From Burkholderia sp. WAC0059 (GTDB lineage: Bacteria > Pseudomonadota > Gammaproteobacteria > Burkholderiales > Burkholderiaceae): a stretch of DNA of 64,000 bases. The translations under genes and the position numbers were made by a program. The notes beneath the pieces are model-generated. The model saw only the letters and a program-made list of their open reading frames with translations, made no database searches and was not told where the DNA came from. The stretch is taken from contig NZ_PNEO01000003.1 in NCBI RefSeq assembly GCF_002870125.1, positions 1 through 64,000 of the forward strand, in the 5' to 3' direction. Shown here piece by piece: positions 38,108 through 47,591 of the stretch (positions are counted from its first letter, which is position 1; every line of letters starts with the position of its first letter).

Positions 38108-38215
38108 ATGGACCTGATTTACCTCGCCGGAATCGTCGTCTGCTTCGGCCTTTGCGCGGCGCTTGCCGCGGGCTGCGAGAAGCTCGACCGCCGTTCGTCG
38201 GGAGAACGCCCATGA
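38108..38215 (+). CDS. 35-residue membrane peptide ahead of kdpF
   Basis: The peptide begins MDLIYLAGIVVCFGLCAALA and ends in a charged tail (CEKLDRRSSGERP). It is one transmembrane helix with a cytoplasmic end, preceded by GGGAGA nine bases upstream of the ATG. Its stop overlaps the kdpF start by four bases (ATGA), so it is translationally coupled to the Kdp complex. Similar tiny unannotated proteins precede kdpF in other proteobacterial kdp operons as I recall them. The role is unknown; a KdpF-like stabilising subunit is possible. Confidence 0.75.
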   Translation: MDLIYLAGIVVCFGLCAALAAGCEKLDRRSSGERP

Positions 38216-38307
38216 ACGCCTGGATGATCTGGCTGGCCGGCGCCTCGACCCTGCTGCTGCTCGTCTACCTCGTGTACGCGCTCCTGCGTGCGGAGGATCT
38301 GGAATGA
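38212..38307 (+). CDS. kdpF: K+-transporting ATPase small subunit KdpF
   Basis: This is a 31-residue single-helix protein (MNAWMIWLAGASTLLLLVYL, then [11 protein letters not shown]), the normal length and shape of KdpF, which stabilises the KdpABC pump in the inner membrane. Start and stop overlap both neighbours by four bases, giving a tightly coupled chain with the 35-residue peptide and kdpA. Confidence 0.9.
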   Translation: MNAWMIWLAGASTLLLLVYLVYALLRAEDLE

Positions 38308-40112
38308 ATGCCAATAACCTGTTTCATACCGCGCTCTTCATCGTCGTGCTGATTGCCGTGGCGATTCCGCTCGGCCGCTACATGACCGCCATCCTCGACG
38401 GCTCGTCCGTCGTGGTGCGCCGCATCGGCCGTCCCGTCGAGCACCTGTTCTACCGCCTCGCAGGCGTCGATCCGCAGGCCGAGATGTCGTGGAAGCACTA
38501 CGCGCTCGCCGTGCTGCTCTTCAATCTGCTCGGCACGTTCGCGGTCTACGCGATCTTGCGCGCGCAGCAATGGCTGCCCGCCAATCCGCAGGCCCTCGGG
38601 CCGATGACGCCCGACGCGGCATTCGACACGGCGGTGAGCTTCGTGACCAACACGAACTGGCAGGACTACACGCCGGAATCCACGGTCAGCTACCTGACGC
38701 AGATGCTGGCCTTCACCGTGCAGAATTTCCTCTCGGCGGCCACCGGCATCGCCGTCGTCGTCGCGCTGATCCGCGGCTTCGCGCGCCATACGGTGAAGAC
38801 GATCGGCAACTTCTGGGTGGACCTCACGCGCACGACGCTCTACATCCTGCTGCCGATCTCGTTCGTGCTCGCGCTCGTGTTCGTGAGCCAGGGCGCGATC
38901 CAGAACTTCAAGGCCTACGAGAACGTCTCGACCGTCCAGGTGACGAGCTACCAGGCGCCGAAGACCGACGCCCAGGGCAATCCCGTCAAGGACGCGAAGG
39001 GCAACCCGGTGATGCAGGACGTGAAGGTCGACACCCAGGCCATCGCGATGGGCCCGGTCGCCTCGCAGGAAGCGATCAAGATGCTGGGCACGAACGGCGG
39101 CGGCTTCTTCAACGCCAACTCCGCGCATCCGTACGAAAACCCGACGCCGTTCTCCAACTTCGTGCAGATGATCGCGATGCTCGGCATTGGCGCCGCACTG
39201 TGCGTCGTGTTCGGGCGCATGGTCGGCGACGGGCGCCAGGGCTACGCCGTGCTCGCGGCGATGACGGTGGCCTTCGCCGTCGCGTGCTGGGGCGAGATTT
39301 CGGCCGAGCAGTCCGGCAATCCGCTCTTCGCGTCGCTGCACGTCGACCAGAGCGCGTCCGCGCTGCAGGCGGGCGGCAACGAGGAGGGCAAGGAGGTGCG
39401 CTTCGGCATCGCCGATTCGGGCATCTTCACGGTCGCGACCACCTCGGCCTCGTGCGGCGCGGTCGACAACATGCACGACTCGCTCACGCCGATGGGCGGC
39501 TTCGTGCCGCTCCTGATGATGCAGCTCGGCGAGGTCGTGTTCGGCGGGGTCGGCTCGGGCCTGTACGGCATGCTCGTGTTCGCGCTGCTCGGCGTGTTCA
39601 TCGCCGGCCTCATGATCGGCCGCACGCCCGAGTACGTCGGCAAGAAGATCGAGTCCTACGAGATGAAGATGGTGGCGATCGCGGTGCTCGTCATGCCGTT
39701 CCTCGCGCTCGTCGGCACCTCGATCGGCGTGCTCTCGCCATCCGGCACGGCGGGCATCGCGAACCCCGGCGCGCACGGCTTCTCGGAGATCCTCTACGCG
39801 TTCACGTCGGCCGCCAACAACAACGGCAGCGCGTTCGCGGGGCTCTCGGTCAACACGCCGTTCTACAACGTGCTGCTTGCCGTCGCGATGTGGTTCGGCC
39901 GTTTCGTGCCCGTCGTCACGGTGCTCGCCATCGCCGGCTCGCTCGCCGCGAAAAAACGCCTTGCCCCGACGGAGGGCACGCTGCCCACGCACGGACCGCT
40001 CTTCGTCGTCCTGCTGCTCGGCTCGGTCATCCTGATCGGTGCGCTCACGTTCGTGCCGGCGCTCGCGCTTGGCCCCGTCGCCGAGCACCTGTCGATGATC
40101 GCGGGCCACTGA
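38304..40112 (+). CDS. kdpA: K+-transporting ATPase subunit KdpA (K+ channel-like)
   Basis: The 602-residue subunit has four MPM repeats related to K+ channels; [31 protein letters not shown] and [15 protein letters not shown] are selectivity-filter regions. It binds and passes K+ in the KdpFABC complex. It is about 45 residues longer than the E. coli protein, in part through an insertion near residues 217-240 holding a short repeat ([15 protein letters not shown]) just before the second filter loop. The ATG at 38304 overlaps the kdpF stop. Confidence 0.95.
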   Translation: MNANNLFHTALFIVVLIAVAIPLGRYMTAILDGSSVVVRRIGRPVEHLFYRLAGVDPQAEMSWKHYALAVLLFNLLGTFAVYAILRAQQWLPANPQALGPMTPDAAFDTAVSFVTNTNWQDYTPESTVSYLTQMLAFTVQNFLSAATGIAVVVALIRGFARHTVKTIGNFWVDLTRTTLYILLPISFVLALVFVSQGAIQNFKAYENVSTVQVTSYQAPKTDAQGNPVKDAKGNPVMQDVKVDTQAIAMGPVASQEAIKMLGTNGGGFFNANSAHPYENPTPFSNFVQMIAMLGIGAALCVVFGRMVGDGRQGYAVLAAMTVAFAVACWGEISAEQSGNPLFASLHVDQSASALQAGGNEEGKEVRFGIADSGIFTVATTSASCGAVDNMHDSLTPMGGFVPLLMMQLGEVVFGGVGSGLYGMLVFALLGVFIAGLMIGRTPEYVGKKIESYEMKMVAIAVLVMPFLALVGTSIGVLSPSGTAGIANPGAHGFSEILYAFTSAANNNGSAFAGLSVNTPFYNVLLAVAMWFGRFVPVVTVLAIAGSLAAKKRLAPTEGTLPTHGPLFVVLLLGSVILIGALTFVPALALGPVAEHLSMIAGH

Positions 40113-40125
40113 ATTCGAGGAAAGC

Positions 40126-42285
40126 ATGAATACTTCCAGTCAACCGCCCGTGCATCGTCCCGAGAATCTCGGCCAGGCACGTACCGCGGCGCGCTCGATG
40201 TTCGATCCGGCGCTCGTGCGCCCGGCCGTCGTCGACGCGTTCCGCAAGCTCACGCCGCGCACCCAGTTGCGCAACCCGGTGATGTTCTGCGTCTACGTGG
40301 GCAGCCTCCTCACCACGATCCTCTGGATCGCCGCGCTCGCGGGCGAGGCCGAGGCGCCGGCCGGCTTCATTCTCGCCATTGCGCTGTGGCTCTGGTTTAC
40401 CGTGCTGTTCGCGAACTTTGCCGAGGCGCTCGCGGAAGGGCGCTCGAAGGCCCAGGCCGCGTCGCTGCGCAGCGCCAAGCAGAACGTCGTGGCCAAGAAG
40501 CTCAACGAGCCGCATCCGAAGGCGCCGATCCGCATCATGGCCTCGACCGACCTGCGTAAAGACGACGTCGTGCTCGTCGAGGCCGGCGACACGATTCCCG
40601 CCGACGGCGAGGTGATCGACGGCGTCGCCTCGGTCGACGAATCGGCCATCACGGGCGAATCGGCACCCGTGATCCGCGAGTCGGGCGGCGACTTCTCGTC
40701 GGTCACGGGCGGCACGCGCGTGCTCTCGGACTGGATCGTCGTGCGCGTCACGGTGAACCCCGGCGAGGCGTTTCTCGACCGCATGATCGCGATGGTGGAA
40801 GGCGCGAGGCGTCAAAAGACGCCCAACGAAATCGCGCTGACTATCCTGCTCGTGGCGCTCACGCTCGTGCTACTGTTCGCTACGGCGACGCTGCTGCCGT
40901 TCTCGATCTTCTCGGTCGGCGCGACGAAGGCGGGCCACGTCGTGACGATCACGGCGCTCGTCGCGCTGCTCGTCTGCCTGATTCCGACCACGATCGGCGG
41001 CCTGCTCTCGGCCATCGGCGTGGCGGGGATGAGCCGCATGATGCAGGCCAACGTGATCGCCACCTCGGGCCGCGCGGTCGAGGCGGCCGGCGACGTCGAC
41101 GTGCTGCTGCTCGACAAGACCGGCACGATCACGCTCGGCAACCGCCAGGCCTCGGCCTTCGTGCCGGCGCCGGGCGTCAGCGAACAGGAGCTGGCCGACG
41201 CGGCGCAGCTCGCCTCGCTCGCCGACGAGACGCCCGAGGGGCGCAGCATCGTCGTGCTCTCGAAGCAGCGCTTCAACATCCGCGAGCGCGACATGGCTTC
41301 GCTGCAGGCCGTGTTTCTCGCCTTCAGCGCGCAGACGCGCATGAGCGGCGTGGACCTGTCGCCCACGGGGACTGCCCCCGGGGGCGAGGGGCGCGAAATC
41401 CGCAAGGGCGCGGCCGACGCCGTGAAGCAGTACGTCGAGGCGGGGCGCGGACGCTTCGCGCAGGAGGTGCAGAACGCCGTCGACGACATCGCCCGGCGCG
41501 GCAGCACGCCGCTCGTCGTGGCGGAGAAGCCGGCCGGCGGTCCCGCGCGCGTGCTCGGCGTGATCGAGCTGAAGGACATCGTCAAGGGCGGCATCAAGGA
41601 ACGCTTCGCCGAGCTGCGCAAGATGGGCATCAAGACCGTGATGGTGACGGGCGACAACCGGCTCACGGCCGCCGCGATCGCGGCCGAGGCCGGCGTCGAC
41701 GACTTCCTCGCCGAGGCCACGCCGGAGGCGAAGCTCGCGACGATCCGCGCGCACCAGACCGAGGGCCGGCTCGTCGCGATGACGGGCGACGGCACCAACG
41801 ACGCGCCGGCGCTCGCCCAGGCCGACGTCGCCGTGGCGATGAACACGGGCACCCAGGCGGCGAAGGAAGCCGGCAACATGGTCGACCTCGACTCGAACCC
41901 GACCAAGCTCATCGAGATCGTCGAGATCGGCAAGCAGATGCTGATGACGCGCGGCTCGCTCACGACGTTCTCGATCGCCAACGACGTCGCCAAGTACTTC
42001 GCGATCATCCCGGCCGCGTTCGCCTCGACCTACCCGCAGTTGCGCGTGCTCGACGTGATGCACCTGAGCTCGCCGTCGTCGGCGATCCTCTCGGCCGTGA
42101 TCTTCAATGCGCTCATCATCGTGTTCCTGATCCCGCTCGCGCTCAAGGGCGTGAAGTACCGGGCGCTGGGCGCGGCCTCGCTGCTGCGGCGCAATCTGCT
42201 CGTCTACGGGCTCGGGGGGATCGTCCTGCCGTTCCCGTTCATCAAGCTGATCGACATGGCGATTACCGCGTTCGGCTGGTCCTGA
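40126..42285 (+). CDS. kdpB: K+-transporting P-type ATPase subunit KdpB
   Basis: The 719-residue P-type ATPase has the actuator TGES loop ([19 protein letters not shown]), phosphorylated Asp330 in [15 protein letters not shown], and the hinge [20 protein letters not shown]. It energises K+ uptake through KdpA. A second TGD motif ([20 protein letters not shown]) is present. It begins 14 bases after kdpA, with GAGGAAAG upstream. Confidence 0.96.
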   Translation: MNTSSQPPVHRPENLGQARTAARSMFDPALVRPAVVDAFRKLTPRTQLRNPVMFCVYVGSLLTTILWIAALAGEAEAPAGFILAIALWLWFTVLFANFAEALAEGRSKAQAASLRSAKQNVVAKKLNEPHPKAPIRIMASTDLRKDDVVLVEAGDTIPADGEVIDGVASVDESAITGESAPVIRESGGDFSSVTGGTRVLSDWIVVRVTVNPGEAFLDRMIAMVEGARRQKTPNEIALTILLVALTLVLLFATATLLPFSIFSVGATKAGHVVTITALVALLVCLIPTTIGGLLSAIGVAGMSRMMQANVIATSGRAVEAAGDVDVLLLDKTGTITLGNRQASAFVPAPGVSEQELADAAQLASLADETPEGRSIVVLSKQRFNIRERDMASLQAVFLAFSAQTRMSGVDLSPTGTAPGGEGREIRKGAADAVKQYVEAGRGRFAQEVQNAVDDIARRGSTPLVVAEKPAGGPARVLGVIELKDIVKGGIKERFAELRKMGIKTVMVTGDNRLTAAAIAAEAGVDDFLAEATPEAKLATIRAHQTEGRLVAMTGDGTNDAPALAQADVAVAMNTGTQAAKEAGNMVDLDSNPTKLIEIVEIGKQMLMTRGSLTTFSIANDVAKYFAIIPAAFASTYPQLRVLDVMHLSSPSSAILSAVIFNALIIVFLIPLALKGVKYRALGAASLLRRNLLVYGLGGIVLPFPFIKLIDMAITAFGWS

Positions 42286-42373
42286 GCAGCCGGCGACTTT
42301 GCCGGATGGGCGCGGCCGGGGCCCGTCCATCCGGATTTTTTCCGAACCCAGAGACTCTTGAGGAGTCGAGATC

Positions 42374-42955
42374 ATGAAGAATCAACTGCGTCCCGTCGTC
42401 GTGCTGTTCGTCATCCTGACGGTGCTCACGGGGCTCGTTTATCCGGCCGTCGTCACGGCGGTCAGCCAGGCGGTGTTTCCGCATCAGGCGAACGGCAGCC
42501 TCGTCGAGGCGAACGGCAAGGCCGTCGGCTCGGCACTGCTCGGCCAGCAGTTCGACGCGCCGTATTATTTCTGGGGCCGGCTGTCGGCCACCTCGCCGAA
42601 CCCGTACAACGCCTCGAATTCGGGCGGCTCGAATCTCGGGCCGACCAACCCGGCGCTCGCCGACGAGGTGAAGGGGCGGATCTCCGCGCTGCAGGCGGCC
42701 GATCCGGCCAACACGGCGCCGATTCCGGTCGATCTCGTCACGTCGTCGGCGAGCGGGCTCGACCCGGACATCAGCCCGGCCGCGGCGGCCTGGCAGGCCA
42801 CGCGCGTGGCGAAGGCCCGCGGGCTGCCGCTCGACCAGGTGAACGGGCTGATCGCGGATAACACGGCGGGCCGCCAGTTCGGGGTGTTCGGCGAGCCGCG
42901 CGTGAACGTGCTGAAGCTGAACCTGGCGCTCGACAATCTCAAGCCGATGCATTGA
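42374..42955 (+). CDS. kdpC: K+-transporting ATPase subunit KdpC
   Basis: The 193-residue subunit has one N-terminal transmembrane helix ([20 protein letters not shown]) and a periplasmic domain with the family landmarks [20 protein letters not shown] and [20 protein letters not shown]. KdpC assists K+ capture by the complex. It lies 88 bases after kdpB and 64 before kdpD. Confidence 0.95.
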   Translation: MKNQLRPVVVLFVILTVLTGLVYPAVVTAVSQAVFPHQANGSLVEANGKAVGSALLGQQFDAPYYFWGRLSATSPNPYNASNSGGSNLGPTNPALADEVKGRISALQAADPANTAPIPVDLVTSSASGLDPDISPAAAAWQATRVAKARGLPLDQVNGLIADNTAGRQFGVFGEPRVNVLKLNLALDNLKPMH

Positions 42956-43019
42956 CGGGCGCGGCGACGGCGTTGCGGCCGCCGCCCGATATTCGCGGAA
43001 ACAGAGGCAACGCGAGGCC

Positions 43020-45848
43020 ATGGACCGACCCGATCCCGACGAACTGCTCGAACGCATTCAGCGCGAGGAAGACCGCCGTCAGCGCGGCCGGCTCAAGGTG
43101 TTTTTCGGCGCCTCGGCGGGCGTGGGCAAGACCTTCGCCATGCTGCAGGCGGCGCGGCGCCGGCGCGACGAGGGCGTCGACGTGGCGGTGGGCATCGTCG
43201 AGACGCACGGCCGCAAGGAGACGCTCGCGCTGCTCGACGGCCTCGAGGGCCTCGCGCCGACCGTCCACGAATACCGCGGGCGCCGGATCGGGGAGTTCGA
43301 TCTCGACGCCGCGCTCGCGCGCCGGCCGCAGCTTCTCCTCGTCGACGAGCTCGCTCATTCCAACGTGCCGGGCTCGCGTCATGTCAAGCGCTGGCAGGAC
43401 GTCCAGGAACTGCTCGATGCGGGCATCGACGTCTACACTACGGTCAACGTCCAGCACCTCGAAAGCCTGAACGACATCGTCGGGCAGATCACGGGCATCC
43501 GCGTCTGGGAGACCGTGCCCGACCGCGTGTTCGATCTCGCCGACGAGGTGACGCTCGTCGATCTGCCGCCCGAGGAATTGCTCGGGCGGCTGCGCGAAGG
43601 CAAGGTCTACCTGCCGCAGCAGGCCGAGCGCGCCGTGCGCAACTTCTTTCGCAAAGGCAACCTGATCGCGCTGCGCGAGCTGGCGCTGCGGCGCACGGCC
43701 GACCGCGTCGACGCGCAGATGCGCGAGTACCGCGCCGACCGCTCGATCGAGCGGCTCTGGCAGGCGCGCGAGCGGCTCATCGTCTGCGTCGGTCCGGGGC
43801 CGCGCAACGCCACGCTCGTGCGCGCGGCCGCGCGGCTCGCCGCAAGCCTGAAGGCCGACTGGCTCGCCGTCTACGTCGAGACGCCGCGGCTGCAGCGCCT
43901 GCCCGACGCGGTGCGCAAGCGCACGCTCGACGCGCTGCGGCTCGCCTCGGAGCTCGGCGCGGAAACCGTCACGCTGCAGGGCGAGGATGCCGCGCGCACG
44001 CTCGTCGCCTATGCGCGCATGCGCAACGTCTCGAAGCTCGTCGTCGGCGCGCCGGCGAAGCGCGCGTGGCGGGCCGGCTGGTGGCCGTCGGTCGGCCAGC
44101 ATCTGATCCGCGCCGCGCGCGACGTCGACGTCACGCTGATTTCCGGCGAAGCGCGCGAGGCCGCCGGCGCGCGCGAGCAGGGCCGGGGCTTCGCCGTGGG
44201 GCCCGGCGCGGCGTCGCGCCGCTCGCCGGCCGTCGCCTATCTCTGGGCGACCGGCCTGTGCGCGGTCGTGACCGCCGTGGCGGGCCTGCTGCTCGACCGG
44301 ATCGCGCTCGCCAACATGGCGATGCTCTATCTGCTCGGCGTGATCGTCGCGGCCTCGAAACTCGGGCGCGGCCCCGGCGTGTTCTATTCGTTTCTCGGCG
44401 TCGCGTCGTTCGATTTCTTCTTCGTGCCGCCGCGCCTGTCGTTCTCGGTCTCCGACACGCAGTACCTGCTGACCTTCACGGTCATGCTGCTCACCTCGCT
44501 CACGATCAGCCACCTGACCTCGAGCCTGCGGCGCCAGGCGCGCATTGCCACGCTGCGCGAGCGGCGCGCGCTCGCGATGTTCGCGATGACGCGCGAGCTC
44601 GGCGCGGCGCTCGCGACCGAGCAGATCATCGAGATCGGCACCCGGCACGTCGCCGAGGTGTTCCAGTCGCGCGTGGCGGTCCTCCTGCCCGACAGCGCCG
44701 GGAAGGTCCGGCAGAAGGTCGAGCATCCCGATCCCGCCATGACGCTCGAGGCCGGCACGCTCGACGTCGACATCGCGCAGTGGGTCTACGACCAGCAGAA
44801 GCCGGCCGGCCACGGCACCGACACGCTGCCCGCGGCGGCGGCGCTCTATTTGCCGCTGAAGGCGCCGATGCGCACGCGCGGCGTGCTGGCGCTCGTCTCG
44901 CCGCGCATGGAGGAGTGGGCCGTGCCCGAGCAGCGCCGCATGATCGACACCTTCGCGGCGCAGATCGCGCTCGCGCTCGAGCGCGTCCACTACGTCGAGA
45001 TCGCCCAGGACGCGCTCGTCAACATGGAGTCCGAGCGCCTGCGCAACTCGCTGCTCGCGGCCATCTCGCACGATCTGCGCACGCCGCTCACGGCCATCGT
45101 CGGCTTCGCCTCGCTGCTCGCGGAGCAGCCCGCCGCGCACCTCGCGGCCGGCGGTCAGGGCGCGCGCGAGCTGGCCGTCGCCATCCACGACGAGGCGCTG
45201 CGCATGACGGGGCTCGTGACGAACCTGCTCGACATGGCCCGCCTGCAGGACGGCAGCATGCGGCTGAACCGCCAGTGGTCGTCGATCGAGGAGGTGATCG
45301 GCGCCGCGCTCGGAGCGCTGCGCCGGCCGCTGGCGGGCCGCGCGATCCGCACGCGCGTGCCGCCCGATCTGCCGCTCGTGCGGCTCGACGCGGTGCTCGT
45401 CGAGCGGCTCTTCGCGAACCTGCTCGAGAACGCCGTCAAATACACGCCGGCCGGCTCGCCGCTCGCGATCGGCGCCGCGGTCGTGGAGGAGGGCGGCCGG
45501 CGCTTCGTGCGCGTCGACGTCGAGGACAGCGGCCCCGGCCTGCCGGCCGGCATGGAGCGGCACGTGTTCGACAAGTTCACGCGCGGCGAAAAGGAGTCGG
45601 CCAAGCCGGGCATCGGGCTCGGCCTCGCGATTTGCCGCGCGATCGTGGAAGCGCACGGCGGGCGCATCGGCGCGGCCAATCGCGTCGAGGCGAACGCTCG
45701 CGCGAGCGGCGCCTGCTTCTGGTTCATGCTGCCCGCCGACGAGACGCCGCCCGTCGACGCGGACATGGTCGACGAGGGCGATGCGGCCGCCCCGGGCGAC
45801 GATGGCGAGGCCGTCCGTCCCGGCGAGCGCGGCGCACGGCATACGTAG
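43020..45848 (+). CDS. kdpD: sensor histidine kinase KdpD
   Basis: The 942-residue protein has the N-terminal KdpD domain with Walker A (FGASAGVGKTFAML) and VDELAHSNVPGSRH, a Usp-like domain (about 250-370), and four transmembrane helices (about 400-500). A GAF-like region and a kinase core with His684 in AAISHDLRTPLTA and an ATPase lid with GIGLGLAICRAIVEAH follow. It senses K+ limitation or turgor/ionic stress and phosphorylates KdpE. The reading starts at MDRPDPDELLERIQREEDRR, the usual KdpD opening. Confidence 0.95.
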   Translation: MDRPDPDELLERIQREEDRRQRGRLKVFFGASAGVGKTFAMLQAARRRRDEGVDVAVGIVETHGRKETLALLDGLEGLAPTVHEYRGRRIGEFDLDAALARRPQLLLVDELAHSNVPGSRHVKRWQDVQELLDAGIDVYTTVNVQHLESLNDIVGQITGIRVWETVPDRVFDLADEVTLVDLPPEELLGRLREGKVYLPQQAERAVRNFFRKGNLIALRELALRRTADRVDAQMREYRADRSIERLWQARERLIVCVGPGPRNATLVRAAARLAASLKADWLAVYVETPRLQRLPDAVRKRTLDALRLASELGAETVTLQGEDAARTLVAYARMRNVSKLVVGAPAKRAWRAGWWPSVGQHLIRAARDVDVTLISGEAREAAGAREQGRGFAVGPGAASRRSPAVAYLWATGLCAVVTAVAGLLLDRIALANMAMLYLLGVIVAASKLGRGPGVFYSFLGVASFDFFFVPPRLSFSVSDTQYLLTFTVMLLTSLTISHLTSSLRRQARIATLRERRALAMFAMTRELGAALATEQIIEIGTRHVAEVFQSRVAVLLPDSAGKVRQKVEHPDPAMTLEAGTLDVDIAQWVYDQQKPAGHGTDTLPAAAALYLPLKAPMRTRGVLALVSPRMEEWAVPEQRRMIDTFAAQIALALERVHYVEIAQDALVNMESERLRNSLLAAISHDLRTPLTAIVGFASLLAEQPAAHLAAGGQGARELAVAIHDEALRMTGLVTNLLDMARLQDGSMRLNRQWSSIEEVIGAALGALRRPLAGRAIRTRVPPDLPLVRLDAVLVERLFANLLENAVKYTPAGSPLAIGAAVVEEGGRRFVRVDVEDSGPGLPAGMERHVFDKFTRGEKESAKPGIGLGLAICRAIVEAHGGRIGAANRVEANARASGACFWFMLPADETPPVDADMVDEGDAAAPGDDGEAVRPGERGARHT

Positions 45849-45853
45849 ACGTC

Positions 45854-46549
45854 ATGGAGCCCGCCGTTCGCGTCGTCGTCATCGAGGACGACACATCCAT
45901 CCGCCGGTTCGTGCGCACGTCGCTCGAAAACGGGGCGACGCGCGTCATCGAGGTCGAGACCGGCCAGCGCGGCCTCGCGATGGCGGCCAGTATCCGGCCC
46001 GATCTCGTGATCGTCGATCTCGGGCTACCCGACCTCGACGGCCTCGAAGTGATCCGGCAATTGCGGGGCTGGTCGTCCATCCCGATCATCGTGCTCTCGG
46101 CGCGCACGCGCGAGGAGGAGAAGGTCGCGGCGCTCGACGCGGGCGCGGACGACTATCTGACCAAGCCGTTCGCCGTGGGCGAGCTGACCGCGCGCATTCG
46201 CGCGCAACTGCGCCGCAGCAGCCGGCCGCTGACGGCCGAGTCGCCGAGAGTCGCTTTCGGCGCCGTGACGGTGGACCTCGAGGCGCGGATCGTCGAGCGC
46301 GACGGCGAGACGGTCCACCTCACGCCGATCGAATACCGGCTGCTCGTCGCGCTCGTGCGGCACGCCGGCCGCGTGCTGACCCATCGCCAACTGCTGCAGG
46401 AAGTCTGGGGCCCGACGCGCGTGGACAGCGCGCACTATCTGCGCATCTACATGGGCCACCTGCGGCAGAAGCTCGAACGCGATCCGGCCCAACCCGAGTA
46501 CATCCTGACAGAGACGGCCGTCGGTTATCGGCTCGCGGGCGTCAAATAG
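45854..46549 (+). CDS. kdpE: response regulator KdpE
   Basis: The 231-residue OmpR-family regulator has acidic pocket EDD at residues 11-13, phosphoacceptor Asp55 in LVIVDLGLPDLDG and Lys in DDYLTKPFAVGEL. A C-terminal winged helix ends in VGYRLAG. It activates the kdp operon under K+ limitation. It starts five bases after the kdpD stop, so the genes form one transcript; no strong terminator follows before the IclR gene. Confidence 0.95.
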   Translation: MEPAVRVVVIEDDTSIRRFVRTSLENGATRVIEVETGQRGLAMAASIRPDLVIVDLGLPDLDGLEVIRQLRGWSSIPIIVLSARTREEEKVAALDAGADDYLTKPFAVGELTARIRAQLRRSSRPLTAESPRVAFGAVTVDLEARIVERDGETVHLTPIEYRLLVALVRHAGRVLTHRQLLQEVWGPTRVDSAHYLRIYMGHLRQKLERDPAQPEYILTETAVGYRLAGVK

Positions 46550-46709
46550 CGGACGTGTCCGGCGCAGCGCGGCATTGACGGCGTTTTTACGCGCGGCTTC
46601 GCGGCCTTCCCGCCCGCGCATTTCCTTGCGCGTTTCCCCGCCCCGGCTTTTCCTCGATTGACGCCTCCGGCATCGGCACGTTAGGATTTGTTCCACTCAA
46701 TGATTTCAA

Positions 46710-46726
46710 GTTCTATCAGATAGAAC
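46710..46726. promoter_or_regulatory. perfect 17-base palindrome, candidate IclR operator
   Basis: GTTCTATC-A-GATAGAAC has eight-base arms with no mismatch and ends eight bases before the IclR start codon. GTTC/GAAC-ended inverted repeats are typical of IclR-family sites. A second GTTC-containing stretch (TTTGTTCCACTC) lies about 20 bases upstream. Its position would block initiation, so autorepression is likely. Confidence 0.7.
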
Positions 46727-46734
46727 AAACGGAG

Positions 46735-47505
46735 ATGGCACGATCCCGGGAGACCACACAGCCGCCGCTGGGCGTGACGCCGAGCGGCATCGACGTACTC
46801 GATCGCGCGGCCGCGATCCTGTTCGCGTTCCGGAGCGACGACCTGCCGCTCACGCTGACCGAGCTCTCGGAGCGCACCGGTCTTTACAAGAGCACGCTCT
46901 CGCGGATCGCGCTCGCGCTGTGTCACCACCGGCTCATGATCCGGCTCGACGACGGGCGCTTCCGGATCGGCCCCGTCTCGCTGCTGCTCAGCTCCATCTA
47001 CGAAGCGAACTTCAATCTCGGCGACGTGCTGCTGCCGCCGATGCGCGATCTCAACGCCGAATCGGGCGAGGCGGTGTCGTTCCACGTGCGCGAGGGCGAC
47101 CATCGCGTCTGCCTGTACCGGATCCATTCGCGCTATTCGATTCGCGCCGAGGTTCAGCAGGGCGACGTGCAGCCGCTCGAGCGCGGCGCCGGCGGACGCG
47201 TGCTGCTCGCGTTCTCGGGCGCGCCCGGCGAGCCCTACGAAAGCATTCGACGCCATTACGTCTACCTGTCGGTGGGCGAGCGCGACCCCGAGACGGCGGG
47301 CATTTCCGCGCCCGTGTTCGGCCCGCGCCAGCAGATCGTCGGCGCGCTCGGCCTCGTCGCGCCGGTGAGCCGCATGGGCATGGCCGAGATGGAGCGGTAT
47401 CGGCCGCGCCTGCTGCATTTCGCGGCGCGCGCCACGACGCTGCTCGGCGGCGACCCGGCGCCGCTCGCGGCCGCGGCCGCCGATGCACCGGCATTGCAGG
47501 AATAG
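46735..47505 (+). CDS. IclR-family regulator of the aromatic acid module
   Basis: The 256-residue protein has an N-terminal winged helix (LTLTELSERTGLYKSTLSRI, residues about 40-60) and a C-terminal IclR ligand domain (HYVYLSVGERDPETAGISAP). GGAG directly abuts the ATG at 46735, an unusually short spacing that could mean weak or regulated translation; no better in-frame start is evident. It heads the run MFS permease, LigJ-type hydratase and LigK-type aldolase, and probably responds to a pathway intermediate. Confidence 0.87.
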   Translation: MARSRETTQPPLGVTPSGIDVLDRAAAILFAFRSDDLPLTLTELSERTGLYKSTLSRIALALCHHRLMIRLDDGRFRIGPVSLLLSSIYEANFNLGDVLLPPMRDLNAESGEAVSFHVREGDHRVCLYRIHSRYSIRAEVQQGDVQPLERGAGGRVLLAFSGAPGEPYESIRRHYVYLSVGERDPETAGISAPVFGPRQQIVGALGLVAPVSRMGMAEMERYRPRLLHFAARATTLLGGDPAPLAAAAADAPALQE

Positions 47506-47591
47506 GGGCGTGCCGGCGAGACGCACGAACCGCGGCGCGCGCCCACCGCACGCGCCGACCTTGAGGATGTGAGCAAGAGGAGATCGATTCA

